Shown here: piece by piece, positions 54,687-63,616 of the stretch
Layout of the letters: the number at the start of each line of letters is the position of its first letter
Position numbering within the stretch: the stretch's first letter is position 1
Assembly (NCBI RefSeq): GCF_035918315.1
Contig: NZ_CP142146.1
Coordinates: 310,001-374,000 of the forward strand
Direction: 5' to 3'
From: Vagococcus jeotgali
GTDB taxonomy: Bacteria > Bacillota > Bacilli > Lactobacillales > Vagococcaceae
Length of the DNA stretch: 64,000 nucleotides
Position numbers and translations under genes: made by a program
The notes under the pieces: model-generated
Told to the model about the DNA's origin: nothing
The model's input: only the letters and a program-made list of their open reading frames with translations
Database searches by the model: none

Positions 54687-55835
54687 ATGACCTACTATAT
54701 TAAAGCTAAAAAAATATTTTTAGAAAACCGTGAGGTAACAGATGCTTATTTAGAGATAACGGATGGTTTTTTTGGAAAAGTTGTTAAAGAAGTTAGCCCT
54801 GATGCTCAAGTAGTCGATTATGGTGATAATTATATTATTCCAGGATTAGTAGATACTCATATTCATGGGTTTAATAATTTTGATGTTATGGATAATTCTG
54901 TTGAAAGTATCAATGAAATATCAAAAGGAATACTCAGCTGTGGTGTGACAAGCTTTTTACCAACGACATTAACAGCTTCATTTGATGAGCTTAATGATGT
55001 TGCCAAGACTATTAGTCAATGTCTTACCACTATTAAGGGGGCTAAAATCCAAGGCATATTTTTTGAAGGTCCTTATTTTACAGAAAAACATAAAGGAGCC
55101 CAAAATCCAAGTTATTTCAAAGACCCATCTCTAAATGAATTTAATGAATGGCAAGCAAGTGCTAATGGACTAATCAAGAAAATAGCAATAGCTCCTGAGC
55201 GTGAACAAGCTAATGAATTTACTCAAGATCTTGTCTCAAAAGGTGTAGCTGTGGCTTTAGCACATAGTGATGCTACTTATGATCAGGCCCAATCTGTAGT
55301 AGATGCCGGAGCGACTATTTTTGTTCACACATTTAATGGGATGAGTGGCTTAAATCACCGTGATCCTGGTATGGTTGGTTGTGCCATGTACAACAAAAAT
55401 ACAGTCAGTGAATTAATTTGTGATGGGCATCATGTACATCCTGTCGCTGCTGATATTTTAATTAATACCAAAACAACTAAAAATATAGCTCTTATCACAG
55501 ATTGTATGCGTGCAGGCGGTATGGTAGATGGGCACTATTTTTTAGGTGAATTTCCGGTAAAAGTAGAAAACGGGGCAGCACGACTTGAATCAAATGGCTC
55601 GTTAGCAGGAAGTGTTCTACATTTGATAGATGGTGTGAAAAATGTAGTGGATTGGGATATTACTACACTTACTGAAGCTATTAAAATGGGGTCAGAGATT
55701 CCTGCAAAAAGTGTCGGTATATTTGATAAATGTGGAAGTATTAGACAAGGCAAAGCAGCTGATTTTTTAGTAATAACACCTGAAATTAAATTATTAGAAA
55801 CATATATTGATGGCAAAAGTGTTTATAAAAAATAA
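54687..55835 (+). CDS. nagA: N-acetylglucosamine/galactosamine-6-phosphate deacetylase
   Basis: An amidohydrolase-superfamily TIM barrel, 382 residues, that removes acetate from N-acetyl-hexosamine-6-phosphate. Metal and active-site motifs: VDTHIHGFNN, FFEGPYF (metal Glu), ALAHSDAT, HTFNGMSGLNHRDPG, ICDGHHVHP and the catalytic Asp in LITDCMRAGG. In this operon the substrate is probably N-acetylgalactosamine-6-phosphate (the AgaA role). Two starts are possible: ATG 54681 and ATG 54687; AAGAGG is nine bases before the second, which I prefer. Confidence 0.92.
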   Translation: MTYYIKAKKIFLENREVTDAYLEITDGFFGKVVKEVSPDAQVVDYGDNYIIPGLVDTHIHGFNNFDVMDNSVESINEISKGILSCGVTSFLPTTLTASFDELNDVAKTISQCLTTIKGAKIQGIFFEGPYFTEKHKGAQNPSYFKDPSLNEFNEWQASANGLIKKIAIAPEREQANEFTQDLVSKGVAVALAHSDATYDQAQSVVDAGATIFVHTFNGMSGLNHRDPGMVGCAMYNKNTVSELICDGHHVHPVAADILINTKTTKNIALITDCMRAGGMVDGHYFLGEFPVKVENGAARLESNGSLAGSVLHLIDGVKNVVDWDITTLTEAIKMGSEIPAKSVGIFDKCGSIRQGKAADFLVITPEIKLLETYIDGKSVYKK

Positions 55836-55848
55836 GGAGTTATGACAA

Positions 55849-56838
55849 ATGACTATGACAGAGAAAAAAAGACGTTCTATGAAACAATTATCGACAAAAG
55901 ATGGGTTTATTGCAGCGCTAGCTATTGATCAGCGCGGGGCACTGAAAAAAATGCTTGCTAAAGAAGGATTTACAGGAGATGAAACTAAAGCAATTATTGA
56001 GTTTAAAGAGTTAGTTTCAAAAGAATTAACACCGTATTCTTCATCTATTTTACTAGATCCAGAATACGGCTTACAGGCTTCGAAAGTACGTGATGCTGAT
56101 GCAGGATTACTGCTTGCTTATGAGCAAACAGGATATGATACAACAGAAGTGGGACGATTCCCAGATCTTATTACGGATTTGTCAGTTCTTAGAATTCGTG
56201 AAGAAAATGCTGATGCAGTTAAATTCTTACTATACTATGATGTAGATGAAGATAAAGAAATCAATGAACGTAAACATGCTTTTGTTGAGCGTATTGGATC
56301 AGAATGTGTGGCAGAAGATATTCCGTTTTACCTAGAATTATTATCATATGATGCTAAAAATGATGATAATAGTAGTAAGGAATTTGCAAAATTAAAGCCA
56401 CGTAAAGTTAATGAGATGATGAAAGAATTTTCAAAAGATCGTTATCATGTAGATGTATTAAAAGTAGAAGTACCTGTTAACATGAATTATGTGGAGGGAT
56501 TTGCTGAAAATGATACTGACGTGGTTTATACACGTGAGGAAGCTCTAGCTCACTTTAAAGATCAAAGTGATATCACTGATTTGCCATTTATTTTCCTAAG
56601 TGCAGGAGTGAGTGCTGAATTATTCCAAGAAACACTACGCTTTGCTAAAGAAGCTGATTCAACATTTAATGGTGTTTTATGCGGTCGTGCTACTTGGAAA
56701 GACGGTGTTGCTGTATATGTAAAAGATGGTCCAGATGCTGCTGTAGAATGGTTACGTACTCAAGGACGCCAAAATATTGAAGAACTAAATGAAGTTATTA
56801 ATGACACAGCAACTTCTTGGGAAACAAAAGTCAAGTAA
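55849..56838 (+). CDS. lacD: Tagatose 1,6-diphosphate aldolase
   Basis: A class I (Schiff-base) aldolase of the LacD type, 329 residues. It splits tagatose-1,6-bisphosphate into dihydroxyacetone phosphate and glyceraldehyde-3-phosphate. Visible: the N-terminal substrate loop [23 protein letters not shown], the lysine in [11 protein letters not shown] that forms the Schiff base, and the phosphate loop [19 protein letters not shown] precedes the ATG. It lies between nagA and lacC. Confidence 0.95.
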   Translation: MTMTEKKRRSMKQLSTKDGFIAALAIDQRGALKKMLAKEGFTGDETKAIIEFKELVSKELTPYSSSILLDPEYGLQASKVRDADAGLLLAYEQTGYDTTEVGRFPDLITDLSVLRIREENADAVKFLLYYDVDEDKEINERKHAFVERIGSECVAEDIPFYLELLSYDAKNDDNSSKEFAKLKPRKVNEMMKEFSKDRYHVDVLKVEVPVNMNYVEGFAENDTDVVYTREEALAHFKDQSDITDLPFIFLSAGVSAELFQETLRFAKEADSTFNGVLCGRATWKDGVAVYVKDGPDAAVEWLRTQGRQNIEELNEVINDTATSWETKVK

Positions 56839-56849
56839 GGAGATAGCTC

Positions 56850-57788
56850 ATGATTTTAACGATAACTATGAATCCATCCGTTGATATATTTTACCGTTTA
56901 AATACTTTACACACGGATGATGTGAATCGTTGTAATGATTATCAAAAAACGGCTGGTGGAAAAGGACTAAATGTGACAAGGGTGATTCAACAAATGGATC
57001 AGCCTGTCATAGCTACAGGTCTAATCGGTGGTCCACTAGGTATATTTATTCAAGAAGAGTTAGATAAGCAGGGGATTTCTCATAAATTTTCTCATATTAG
57101 AGGATCTACAAGAAATTGTATTGCCATATTACATGATGAAGGAAAACAAACAGAAATTCTAGAATCAGGTCCTAGTGTTTCAGAAGTTGAGCAAGCAGAT
57201 TTTTTAACATTATATAGTGATTTAATCAAAAAATCAGAAGTAGTCACCATGTCTGGAAGTTTACCACAAGGTGTATCAAATACGTTTTATGCTGATTTAT
57301 TAAAATTGACTGCTGGTGAGACTAAAGTTATTTTAGATAGTTCAGGTGAGAGTTTAAAACAAGCCTTACTAGGTAAGAGTAAGCCTTACGCCATCAAACC
57401 TAATGAAACTGAGATTGCACAATTATTAAATGTATCTGCTGAGGATATGGAACATATTCCAGTAGTAGAATTATTGGAGGATTCTTTGTTTGAAGGTATT
57501 CCTTTAATTGTAGTATCAAAGGGAGCAGATGGGGCTTTGGTGAAATATCATGATGAGTTATTTGTTGTGTCTATTCCAAAAGTAAAAGCCATTAATCCTG
57601 TAGGTAGCGGGGATTCTACTGTAGCAGGACTTGCCATTGGTTTGTTACAAGATAAGTCAATTGAAGATGTGATCAAAACAGGAATGACTCTAGGTATTTT
57701 AAACGCCATGCAAGAGCAGACAGGATTTGTTAATCCAGCTCATTTTGATGAATTATTTTCAAAAATTAATGTAGATAAAATTGCTTAA
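56850..57788 (+). CDS. lacC: Tagatose-6-phosphate kinase
   Basis: A PfkB-family ATP-dependent sugar kinase, 312 residues, that forms tagatose-1,6-bisphosphate. Motifs: GGKGLNVTRVI (substrate side), MSGSLPQG, KPNETEI, and the ATP/catalytic loop NPVGSGDSTVAG, in which the Asp is the catalytic base. 1-phosphofructokinase is a close relative; the neighbour lacD decides for LacC. AAGGAG precedes the ATG. Last gene of the operon. Confidence 0.92.
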   Translation: MILTITMNPSVDIFYRLNTLHTDDVNRCNDYQKTAGGKGLNVTRVIQQMDQPVIATGLIGGPLGIFIQEELDKQGISHKFSHIRGSTRNCIAILHDEGKQTEILESGPSVSEVEQADFLTLYSDLIKKSEVVTMSGSLPQGVSNTFYADLLKLTAGETKVILDSSGESLKQALLGKSKPYAIKPNETEIAQLLNVSAEDMEHIPVVELLEDSLFEGIPLIVVSKGADGALVKYHDELFVVSIPKVKAINPVGSGDSTVAGLAIGLLQDKSIEDVIKTGMTLGILNAMQEQTGFVNPAHFDELFSKINVDKIA

Positions 57789-57792
57789 AACA

Positions 57793-57836
57793 AAAACACA
57801 CCTCTTGAAGTCATTAAAGAGGTGTGTTTTTTAAAT
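57793..57836 (+). terminator. Terminator after amino-sugar operon
   Basis: AAAACACACCTCTT (57793-57806) pairs with AAGAGGTGTGTTTT (57817-57830), then TTAAAT. The stop codon of the small minus-strand gene starts at its right edge, and the A-run of the left arm could terminate that gene too. Confidence 0.9.
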
Positions 57837-57935
57837 ACTTAACCAATGTAGTAGCTTTGGCATTAAAACAATGAGTATAAATAAAGCAATGATGATAAGT
57901 ATGACAATGGTGATAAATTCTATAATATTTTTCAT
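57831..57935 (-). CDS. Candidate 34-residue membrane peptide
   Basis: ATG at 57935 to TAA at 57831-57833. It is preceded by GGAGAGG at 6 bases, a good ribosome site. The peptide starts MKNIIEF and consists almost entirely of one hydrophobic helix (about residues 5-27, rich in Ile and Leu), followed by PKLLHWLSI. It has no signal for secretion and no resemblance that I can name. It sits in the 350-bp gap between lacC and the M42 peptidase gene. It could be a small membrane regulator, a toxin-like peptide, or chance in an AT-rich gap. The ribosome site and convergent terminator speak for a gene. Confidence 0.5.
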   Translation of the reverse strand: MKNIIEFITIVILIIIALFILIVLMPKLLHWLSI

Positions 57936-58141
57936 AAATAACCTCTCCTTCAATGTTTATCAAACTTAGTCCAGCTATAGTAGTATCATATCATCTTTAT
58001 GCTAGTAACTAATAGTGATATCTGAAAATTTAATAAATAAAATGATAAAAAAATGGTGTTTTCTTTAACTTTTTAATGTATTTTTCATTTTTTAGAAATG
58101 ATGTTATAATATAAAAGAAATAATTAAATGAGGTGAATGTA

Positions 58142-59227
58142 TTGTTAGAAGAAAAAGATGAATTATTTTTAAAAGAATTAACAGATGCCAATGGTGTTCC
58201 AGGAAATGAAGACCAAGTTAGAGATGTATTTAAAAAATATGCTGACCCATACGCTGATAAATATTTAATTGATGGTTTAGGTGGTATTAATGCTCGTCAT
58301 ATTGGTGATAAAGAAGGCCCACGTGTGTTAATTGCAGGACACATGGATGAAGTTGGCTTTATGGTGACAAAAGTCACTGATAAAGGTTTTGTGGAGTTTC
58401 AAACCCTTGGTGGTTGGTGGGGTCAAGTCATGCTCGCTCAACAAGTAACGATTACAACAAGTACTGGAAAAGAGATTCACGGTGTTATTGGTTCTAAACC
58501 ACCTCACGTATTATCTCAAGAAGCTCGTAAAGCGCCTTATGATATTAAAGATATGTTCATTGATATTGGTGCAACAAGTAAAGAAGAAGCTAGTGATTGG
58601 GGAGTGAAACCAGGAGATATGGTAACACCATTCATCGATTTTAAACGCATGAATGGCTCAAAATACTTGCTAGCTAAAGCCTGGGATAACCGTATCGGAA
58701 CAGCTGTATCCCTTAAAGTTTTAGAAAACTTAGCGACTGAAGGTCACCCTAATATTTTATTTGCTGGAAGTAATGTGCAAGAAGAAGTAGGTTTACGTGG
58801 AGCTCGTACAAGTACTCATATGATCAATCCAGATATTGCTTTTGCTCTTGATACAGGAACAGCAGGAGATACTCCAGGTATGACACCTAAAGAAGCTGAT
58901 TCAGTTTTAGGTGAAGGACCACAAATTTTAATCTTTGATGCTTCAATGATTCCACACCGCAAGTTACGTGATTTTGTAGTTGAAGTTGCTGAGGAGATGG
59001 AGATTCCTTTCCAATATACTGTCATTACTGGTGGTGGAACAGATGCTGGTATGCAACACGTATCACGTGATGGCGTCCCTTCACTTGCGATTACAGTACC
59101 AACACGTTACTTACATTCTCACACATCAATTATTCATGAAGATGATTATTTGAATACTGTGAAGCTTGTGACAGAAGTTGTTAAACGATTAGATGATAAA
59201 AAAGTTCAAGAATTAACGAGCTATTAA
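58142..59227 (+). CDS. M42-family metallo-aminopeptidase
   Basis: An about 360-residue cytoplasmic di-metal aminopeptidase of the glutamyl/TET-aminopeptidase type, used to finish peptide breakdown. Metal ligands and catalytic residues are seen in [42 protein letters not shown] and YLHSHTSI, all complete. The frame is open from GTG 58133. TTG 58142, with GAGG eight bases upstream, is the better start ([13 protein letters not shown]). A -10 box TATAAT lies about 35 bp upstream. Single gene with its own terminator. Confidence 0.93.
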   Translation: MLEEKDELFLKELTDANGVPGNEDQVRDVFKKYADPYADKYLIDGLGGINARHIGDKEGPRVLIAGHMDEVGFMVTKVTDKGFVEFQTLGGWWGQVMLAQQVTITTSTGKEIHGVIGSKPPHVLSQEARKAPYDIKDMFIDIGATSKEEASDWGVKPGDMVTPFIDFKRMNGSKYLLAKAWDNRIGTAVSLKVLENLATEGHPNILFAGSNVQEEVGLRGARTSTHMINPDIAFALDTGTAGDTPGMTPKEADSVLGEGPQILIFDASMIPHRKLRDFVVEVAEEMEIPFQYTVITGGGTDAGMQHVSRDGVPSLAITVPTRYLHSHTSIIHEDDYLNTVKLVTEVVKRLDDKKVQELTSY

Positions 59228-59233
59228 TCAAGT

Positions 59234-59265
59234 AAAGACTAGCCAATATGGTTAGTCTTTTATTT
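59234..59265 (+). terminator. Terminator after M42 peptidase gene
   Basis: AAAGACTAGCC (59234-59244) pairs with GGTTAGTCTTT (59250-59260) with one G-T pair, loop AATAT, then a T-run. Confidence 0.85.
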
Positions 59266-59337
59266 ATACAAAATTGTATGCTAAAAAGACAACACATCTT
59301 GATATTTCATAAAAAAATAGAAATTAGGTAACTTTAG

Positions 59338-59366
59338 TTGTGTATTTAAGCGCTAACTTGTAACAT
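59338..59366 (+). promoter_or_regulatory. lplA promoter with candidate cre site in the spacer
   Basis: TTGTGT (59338-59343), a 17-bp spacer and TAACAT (59361-59366). The spacer holds TTTAAGCGCTAACT (59345-59358), which agrees with the CcpA cre consensus TGWAARCGYTWWCA at 12 of 14 positions. CcpA binding there would repress the gene in rich sugar; inferred. Confidence 0.45.
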
Positions 59367-59405
59367 GAGTTTATACATATTTATATTTTAAGGAGAGTGT
59401 CAGAT

Positions 59406-60413
59406 ATGATTTTTGTATCCAATGAGGGAATCACAGACCCACGTATTAATTTAGCGATTGAAACATACCTAGTTCAAAAAATGCCATTAGAAGAGCCAAT
59501 TCTACTATTTTATATTAATGAGCCTTCTATCATCATTGGTCGTAACCAAAATACCATTGAAGAAATTAATAAGGACTATGTTGAAGAAAAAGGTATTCAC
59601 GTTGTTCGCCGTTTAAGTGGTGGTGGGGCTGTGTACCACGATGAAGGGAATTTAAATTTTAGTTTCATTACGCCTGATGATGGTGATTCATTTAGAAACT
59701 TTAAAAAAGTCACTCAACCAATTGTAGATGCCCTGCATGATATGGGAATTGAAGGGGCTGAGCTTAAGGGGCGTAATGACTTAGTGATTGATGATAAAAA
59801 ATTCTCAGGAAATGCTATGTATGCGACAAATGGCCGGATGTTCGCTCATGGAACACTCATGTTTGATAGTGATGTGAATGAAGTAGTGAATGCTCTTAAG
59901 GTAAGAAAAGACAAGATTGAATCAAAAGGAATCAAGTCTATTCGCTCACGTGTAACAAATATCAAACCTTACTTAGCTGATGATCATCAACATATGTCAA
60001 CGAAAGACTTTAGACAAGAAATATTACTTAAAATATTTGAAACAGATAATATTGATGATATTAATGTTTATAAATTAACAGATGAGGACTGGAAGGAGAT
60101 TAATGATATTTCTGATGATCTGTATCGTAATTGGGACTGGAATTACGGTCGGTCACCTGAATTTGATATTGTTCGTCGTAAGCGTTTTTCAATTGGTTCT
60201 ATCGAAGCTAAAATGAATGTGACTCACGGTGAAATCAGAGATATTCGTATTTACGGTGACTTCTTTGGCTTAGGTGATATTAAAGACGTAGAGGAAACCT
60301 TAACAGGCGTGAAGTATGATCGTGATGCGATTGCTGCGGTTGTGAGACATATTGATGTGAAGAAATATTTTGGAAATATTGAAGCAGAAGATTTAGTAGA
60401 TTTATTATATTAA
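59406..60413 (+). CDS. lplA: Lipoate-protein ligase A
   Basis: Activates free lipoate with ATP and attaches it to E2/GcvH proteins. About 335 residues. The lipoyl-binding loop is RRLSGGGAVYHDEGNLNFSF (residues about 70-90), followed by GRNDLVIDDKKFSGNAMY with the catalytic lysine, and MFAHGTLMFD. The C-terminal accessory domain is present (about 250-335). The start is ATG 59406 with AAGGAG about 12 bases upstream; a GTG at 59397 is too close to it. No other lipoate gene is near. Confidence 0.93.
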   Translation: MIFVSNEGITDPRINLAIETYLVQKMPLEEPILLFYINEPSIIIGRNQNTIEEINKDYVEEKGIHVVRRLSGGGAVYHDEGNLNFSFITPDDGDSFRNFKKVTQPIVDALHDMGIEGAELKGRNDLVIDDKKFSGNAMYATNGRMFAHGTLMFDSDVNEVVNALKVRKDKIESKGIKSIRSRVTNIKPYLADDHQHMSTKDFRQEILLKIFETDNIDDINVYKLTDEDWKEINDISDDLYRNWDWNYGRSPEFDIVRRKRFSIGSIEAKMNVTHGEIRDIRIYGDFFGLGDIKDVEETLTGVKYDRDAIAAVVRHIDVKKYFGNIEAEDLVDLLY

Positions 60414-60428
60414 AATCACAAAGGAAGG

Positions 60429-60460
60429 CCTTTTATCTACAAAGAGATGAGAGGTTTTTT
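60429..60460 (+). terminator. Probable terminator after lplA
   Basis: CCTTTTATCT (60429-60438) pairs with AGATGAGAGG (60445-60454) using two G-T pairs, then six T. Moderate stem. Confidence 0.6.
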
Positions 60461-60475
60461 GCTATAGAAAAGGGG

Positions 60476-60829
60476 ATGGGAATGATTCATGTAGAATTGA
60501 CACGATTTAAGGTTAAAGAAGGTAAGTTTAGTAAAGTTGACGAATGGTTAGCATTTTTAAATAAAAACATGACAGAAACGTTATTGACCTTGGAGAAAGG
60601 AAAGATGTATGTTGAGACTATTTTTAGAGAAGTACTTAATGATGAGGAATATCTATATTGGTATTCAGTCCAAGGAGAAAATGGACAAGAAATAGAGGAT
60701 TCTAATTCTTGGATAGACAAACGACATTTACAATACTGGGATGAGTGTATTGATAAAGAATTTAGACCGGTAGATTTAGAAACAAAAGTGGTGATGATAC
60801 CAGAGTCTATTAAACAGCATATGACGTAA
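60476..60829 (+). CDS. DUF6176-like small protein
   Basis: A 117-residue soluble protein with the pattern MIHVELTRFKVKEGK...VDEWLAFLN...Y.ETIFRE..YLYWYSVQGENG, which I recognise as the DUF6176 type. These are small proteins of unknown function with a likely dimeric ferredoxin-like fold, perhaps related to monooxygenase-like domains. ATG 60476 and 60482 are both possible, and AAAGGGG touches the first. It lies 62 bp after lplA behind a probable terminator. No catalytic residues can be named. Confidence 0.7.
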   Translation: MGMIHVELTRFKVKEGKFSKVDEWLAFLNKNMTETLLTLEKGKMYVETIFREVLNDEEYLYWYSVQGENGQEIEDSNSWIDKRHLQYWDECIDKEFRPVDLETKVVMIPESIKQHMT

Positions 60830-60856
60830 GTAATAAAAAAGAAAGGAGCAAAAAAG

Positions 60857-61066
60857 ATGTCAGATAAAGAATTACTCAAAGCAGAAGAAATTCGTAAAAA
60901 GAATGATAAACTTCGAAAAGAAGGTAGAGAACCTAATACAGGATGGGGGAAACTAGTCAATACAACATTTGGTGGTGGGGCATCCAGCGGTGGTATGGCA
61001 GGCAATATTATGGCAAATGATAAAATGGAAGCAACAATTGAAGATATAGGACATAAAAATAGTTAA
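60857..61066 (+). CDS. DUF6366-like small protein
   Basis: A 69-residue protein: a charged N-terminal helix (SDKELLKAEEIRKKNDKLRK), then GREPNTGWGKLVNTTFGGGASSGGMAGNI, a glycine-rich middle, and a short hydrophilic end. The pattern is that of the DUF6366 family of Firmicutes; no function is known. AAAGGAG lies about 8 bases before the ATG. It lies 27 bp after the DUF6176-like gene, and the two are probably co-transcribed. Confidence 0.7.
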   Translation: MSDKELLKAEEIRKKNDKLRKEGREPNTGWGKLVNTTFGGGASSGGMAGNIMANDKMEATIEDIGHKNS

Positions 61067-61109
61067 TAAAAAGGCGATGTAGGTTGTTTCCCTACACCGT
61101 CTTTTTATT
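61065..61109. terminator. Bidirectional terminator, DUF6366 gene / clpP-like gene
   Basis: Nineteen-base arms 61065-61083 / 61091-61109 (core AATAAAAAGGCG and GTCTTTTTATT) that pair with two wobble positions, loop TTGTTTC. A- and T-runs are in the outer stem. Confidence 0.85.
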
Positions 61110-61114
61110 AACTA

Positions 61115-61681
61115 TTATTTGATATCATCAGAGTGTTTAGCTACGTGTGTGACAATACCGTATTCTTTGGCTTCATCTAGTGTCATCCAGTGATTACGAT
61201 CAGTGTCTTCTGCCACTTTTTCGTAAGTTTGCCCTGTTGCTTCAGCGATCAAAAGATTAATACGTTCGCGCATTTTGACAATTTCACGAGCCTCGATTTG
61301 AATCTCAGTACTTTGTCCTTGTATACCACCAGCCGGTTGATGAATCATGTAGCGTGTATTTGGTAGTGAGTAACGGTTCTCTTTTTTAGCACCTAAGAAA
61401 ATCGTAATCCCAGCACTTGCTACCCAGCCAGTTCCTACAACCTTAACATCAGGTTTAACAAACTTAATCATATCATGAATGGTATCTCCTGCTTCAACAT
61501 GCCCACCTTGACTATTGATAAAGATGGTAATGGGATCATCACTTAAAGATGCCAGTAGTAGTAATTGTCCACTCACTTCTTTAGCTAAATCTTGGTCGAT
61601 GCCTCCATAAATTAAAATAGTACGATTTTCAATCATTTTTTGTGTTAATAATGTGTTAATATCCATTTGTTTTTCAGCCAT
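61115..61681 (-). CDS. ClpP-like serine protease (second ClpP type)
   Basis: 188 residues, the length of a Clp proteolytic subunit. Catalytic triad in family positions: Ser89 in GWVASAG (classical ClpP has GMAAS), His114 in RYMIHQPAGG, Asp161 in DTDRNHWMT. The oxyanion-side INSQGGHVEAGDTIHDMI is a variant of the classical INSPGGSVTAG. These changes mark it as a divergent paralogue (ClpP2/Tsp-like) rather than the main ClpP. It may need a partner ClpP or ATPase; none is nearby. AGGAGG precedes the ATG. Monocistronic. Confidence 0.88.
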   Translation of the reverse strand: MAEKQMDINTLLTQKMIENRTILIYGGIDQDLAKEVSGQLLLLASLSDDPITIFINSQGGHVEAGDTIHDMIKFVKPDVKVVGTGWVASAGITIFLGAKKENRYSLPNTRYMIHQPAGGIQGQSTEIQIEAREIVKMRERINLLIAEATGQTYEKVAEDTDRNHWMTLDEAKEYGIVTHVAKHSDDIK

Positions 61682-61746
61682 ATATATGACCTCCTATAAT
61701 CTTTTCATCTAAATAATTGTAACATACTTAACAAGCTACTAAGACT

Positions 61747-62787
<1,041 letters not shown>

Positions 62788-62972
62788 TTAATAATAAATC
62801 CATTATACAAGAAGTAAGAGTGAAAAGGCGAATAAAGTCTCATATTTTAATCAATTATTCTAAAGAGATGAATAAAATAACGAATGTACAAATATGATTT
62901 TTTTGTGAATATTGTGAAGAAAATATTTTTTAAAGGTTTGAAACGTATAAAGAAAACAGATTAAAACGCCAT

Positions 62973-63060
62973 TTCTAGACAAAATGGCCTAGAATTTCCA
63001 ATTATTTTATAGTATACTTAATACATAGTAAAGGTTTTCCAAAAAGTTCGAAGACCTTTA
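62973..63060 (+). promoter_or_regulatory. spx upstream region: palindrome, -10 box and leader hairpin
   Basis: TTCTAG (62973-62978), ten bases, CTAGAA (62989-62994) form a palindrome at the place of the -35 box. TATACT (63013-63018) is a likely -10. The leader contains TAAAGGT (63029-63035) paired with ACCTTTA (63054-63060). The palindrome could bind a stress regulator; in Bacillus spx is under PerR and YodB, but this sequence is not a recognised site for either. Apart from these and the divergent trpS start, the 300-bp gap 62785-63088 holds no gene. Confidence 0.4.
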
Positions 63061-63088
63061 ATATAACTTGTGAAAAGGAGTGACATAG

Positions 63089-63487
63089 ATGCTAAAATTA
63101 TACACTTCACCTAGTTGTACTTCTTGTCGAAAAGCTCGTGCTTGGTTACAGGATAATCAAATAGAATTTGTTGAAAGAAACATTTTTTCTGAACCGTTAA
63201 CACAAGATGAGCTAAAAGAAATTTTAAGAATGACTGAAGATGGAACAGAAGAGATTATCTCAACTCGTTCTAAGGTTTTCCAAAAATTAGATATTGATTT
63301 AGATGAGTTATCACTTCCTGAATTATTAGATCTAGTCCAAGAAAATCCAGGTCTTCTAAGACGACCAATTATGATTGATGATAAAAGACTTCAAGTTGGA
63401 TTCAACGAAGATGAGATTCGTCGTTTCTTACCAAGAGAAGTACGCGCAATTGAGTTAAAACAAGCTCAATTAATGGCTGGAATCTAA
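63089..63487 (+). CDS. spx: Transcriptional regulator Spx
   Basis: A 132-residue ArsC-fold protein that binds the alpha C-terminal domain of RNA polymerase and switches on thiol-stress genes. The redox switch CxxC is C10-C13 in [10 protein letters not shown]. The conserved RRPIMID segment near 90-97 and [12 protein letters not shown] are present. GGAG precedes the ATG at the usual distance. mecA follows, as in many Firmicutes, which is fitting because Spx levels are set by Clp proteolysis. Confidence 0.95.
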   Translation: MLKLYTSPSCTSCRKARAWLQDNQIEFVERNIFSEPLTQDELKEILRMTEDGTEEIISTRSKVFQKLDIDLDELSLPELLDLVQENPGLLRRPIMIDDKRLQVGFNEDEIRRFLPREVRAIELKQAQLMAGI

Positions 63488-63500
63488 AATAAAATTTTCT

Positions 63501-63530
63501 CGGCATACTTAACTTTAGTATGTCGATTTT
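63501..63530 (+). terminator. Terminator after spx
   Basis: CGGCATACT (63501-63509) pairs with AGTATGTCG (63517-63525) with one G-T pair, loop TAACTTT, then ATTTTTG. Confidence 0.75.
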
Positions 63531-63616
63531 TGTTATATTGAGTTGATTTTCTTTACTTTTTACTAATTTAGGCTACAATGAAGGTAGAATATAATGGAGA
63601 AATGGGGTGTAGCGAA

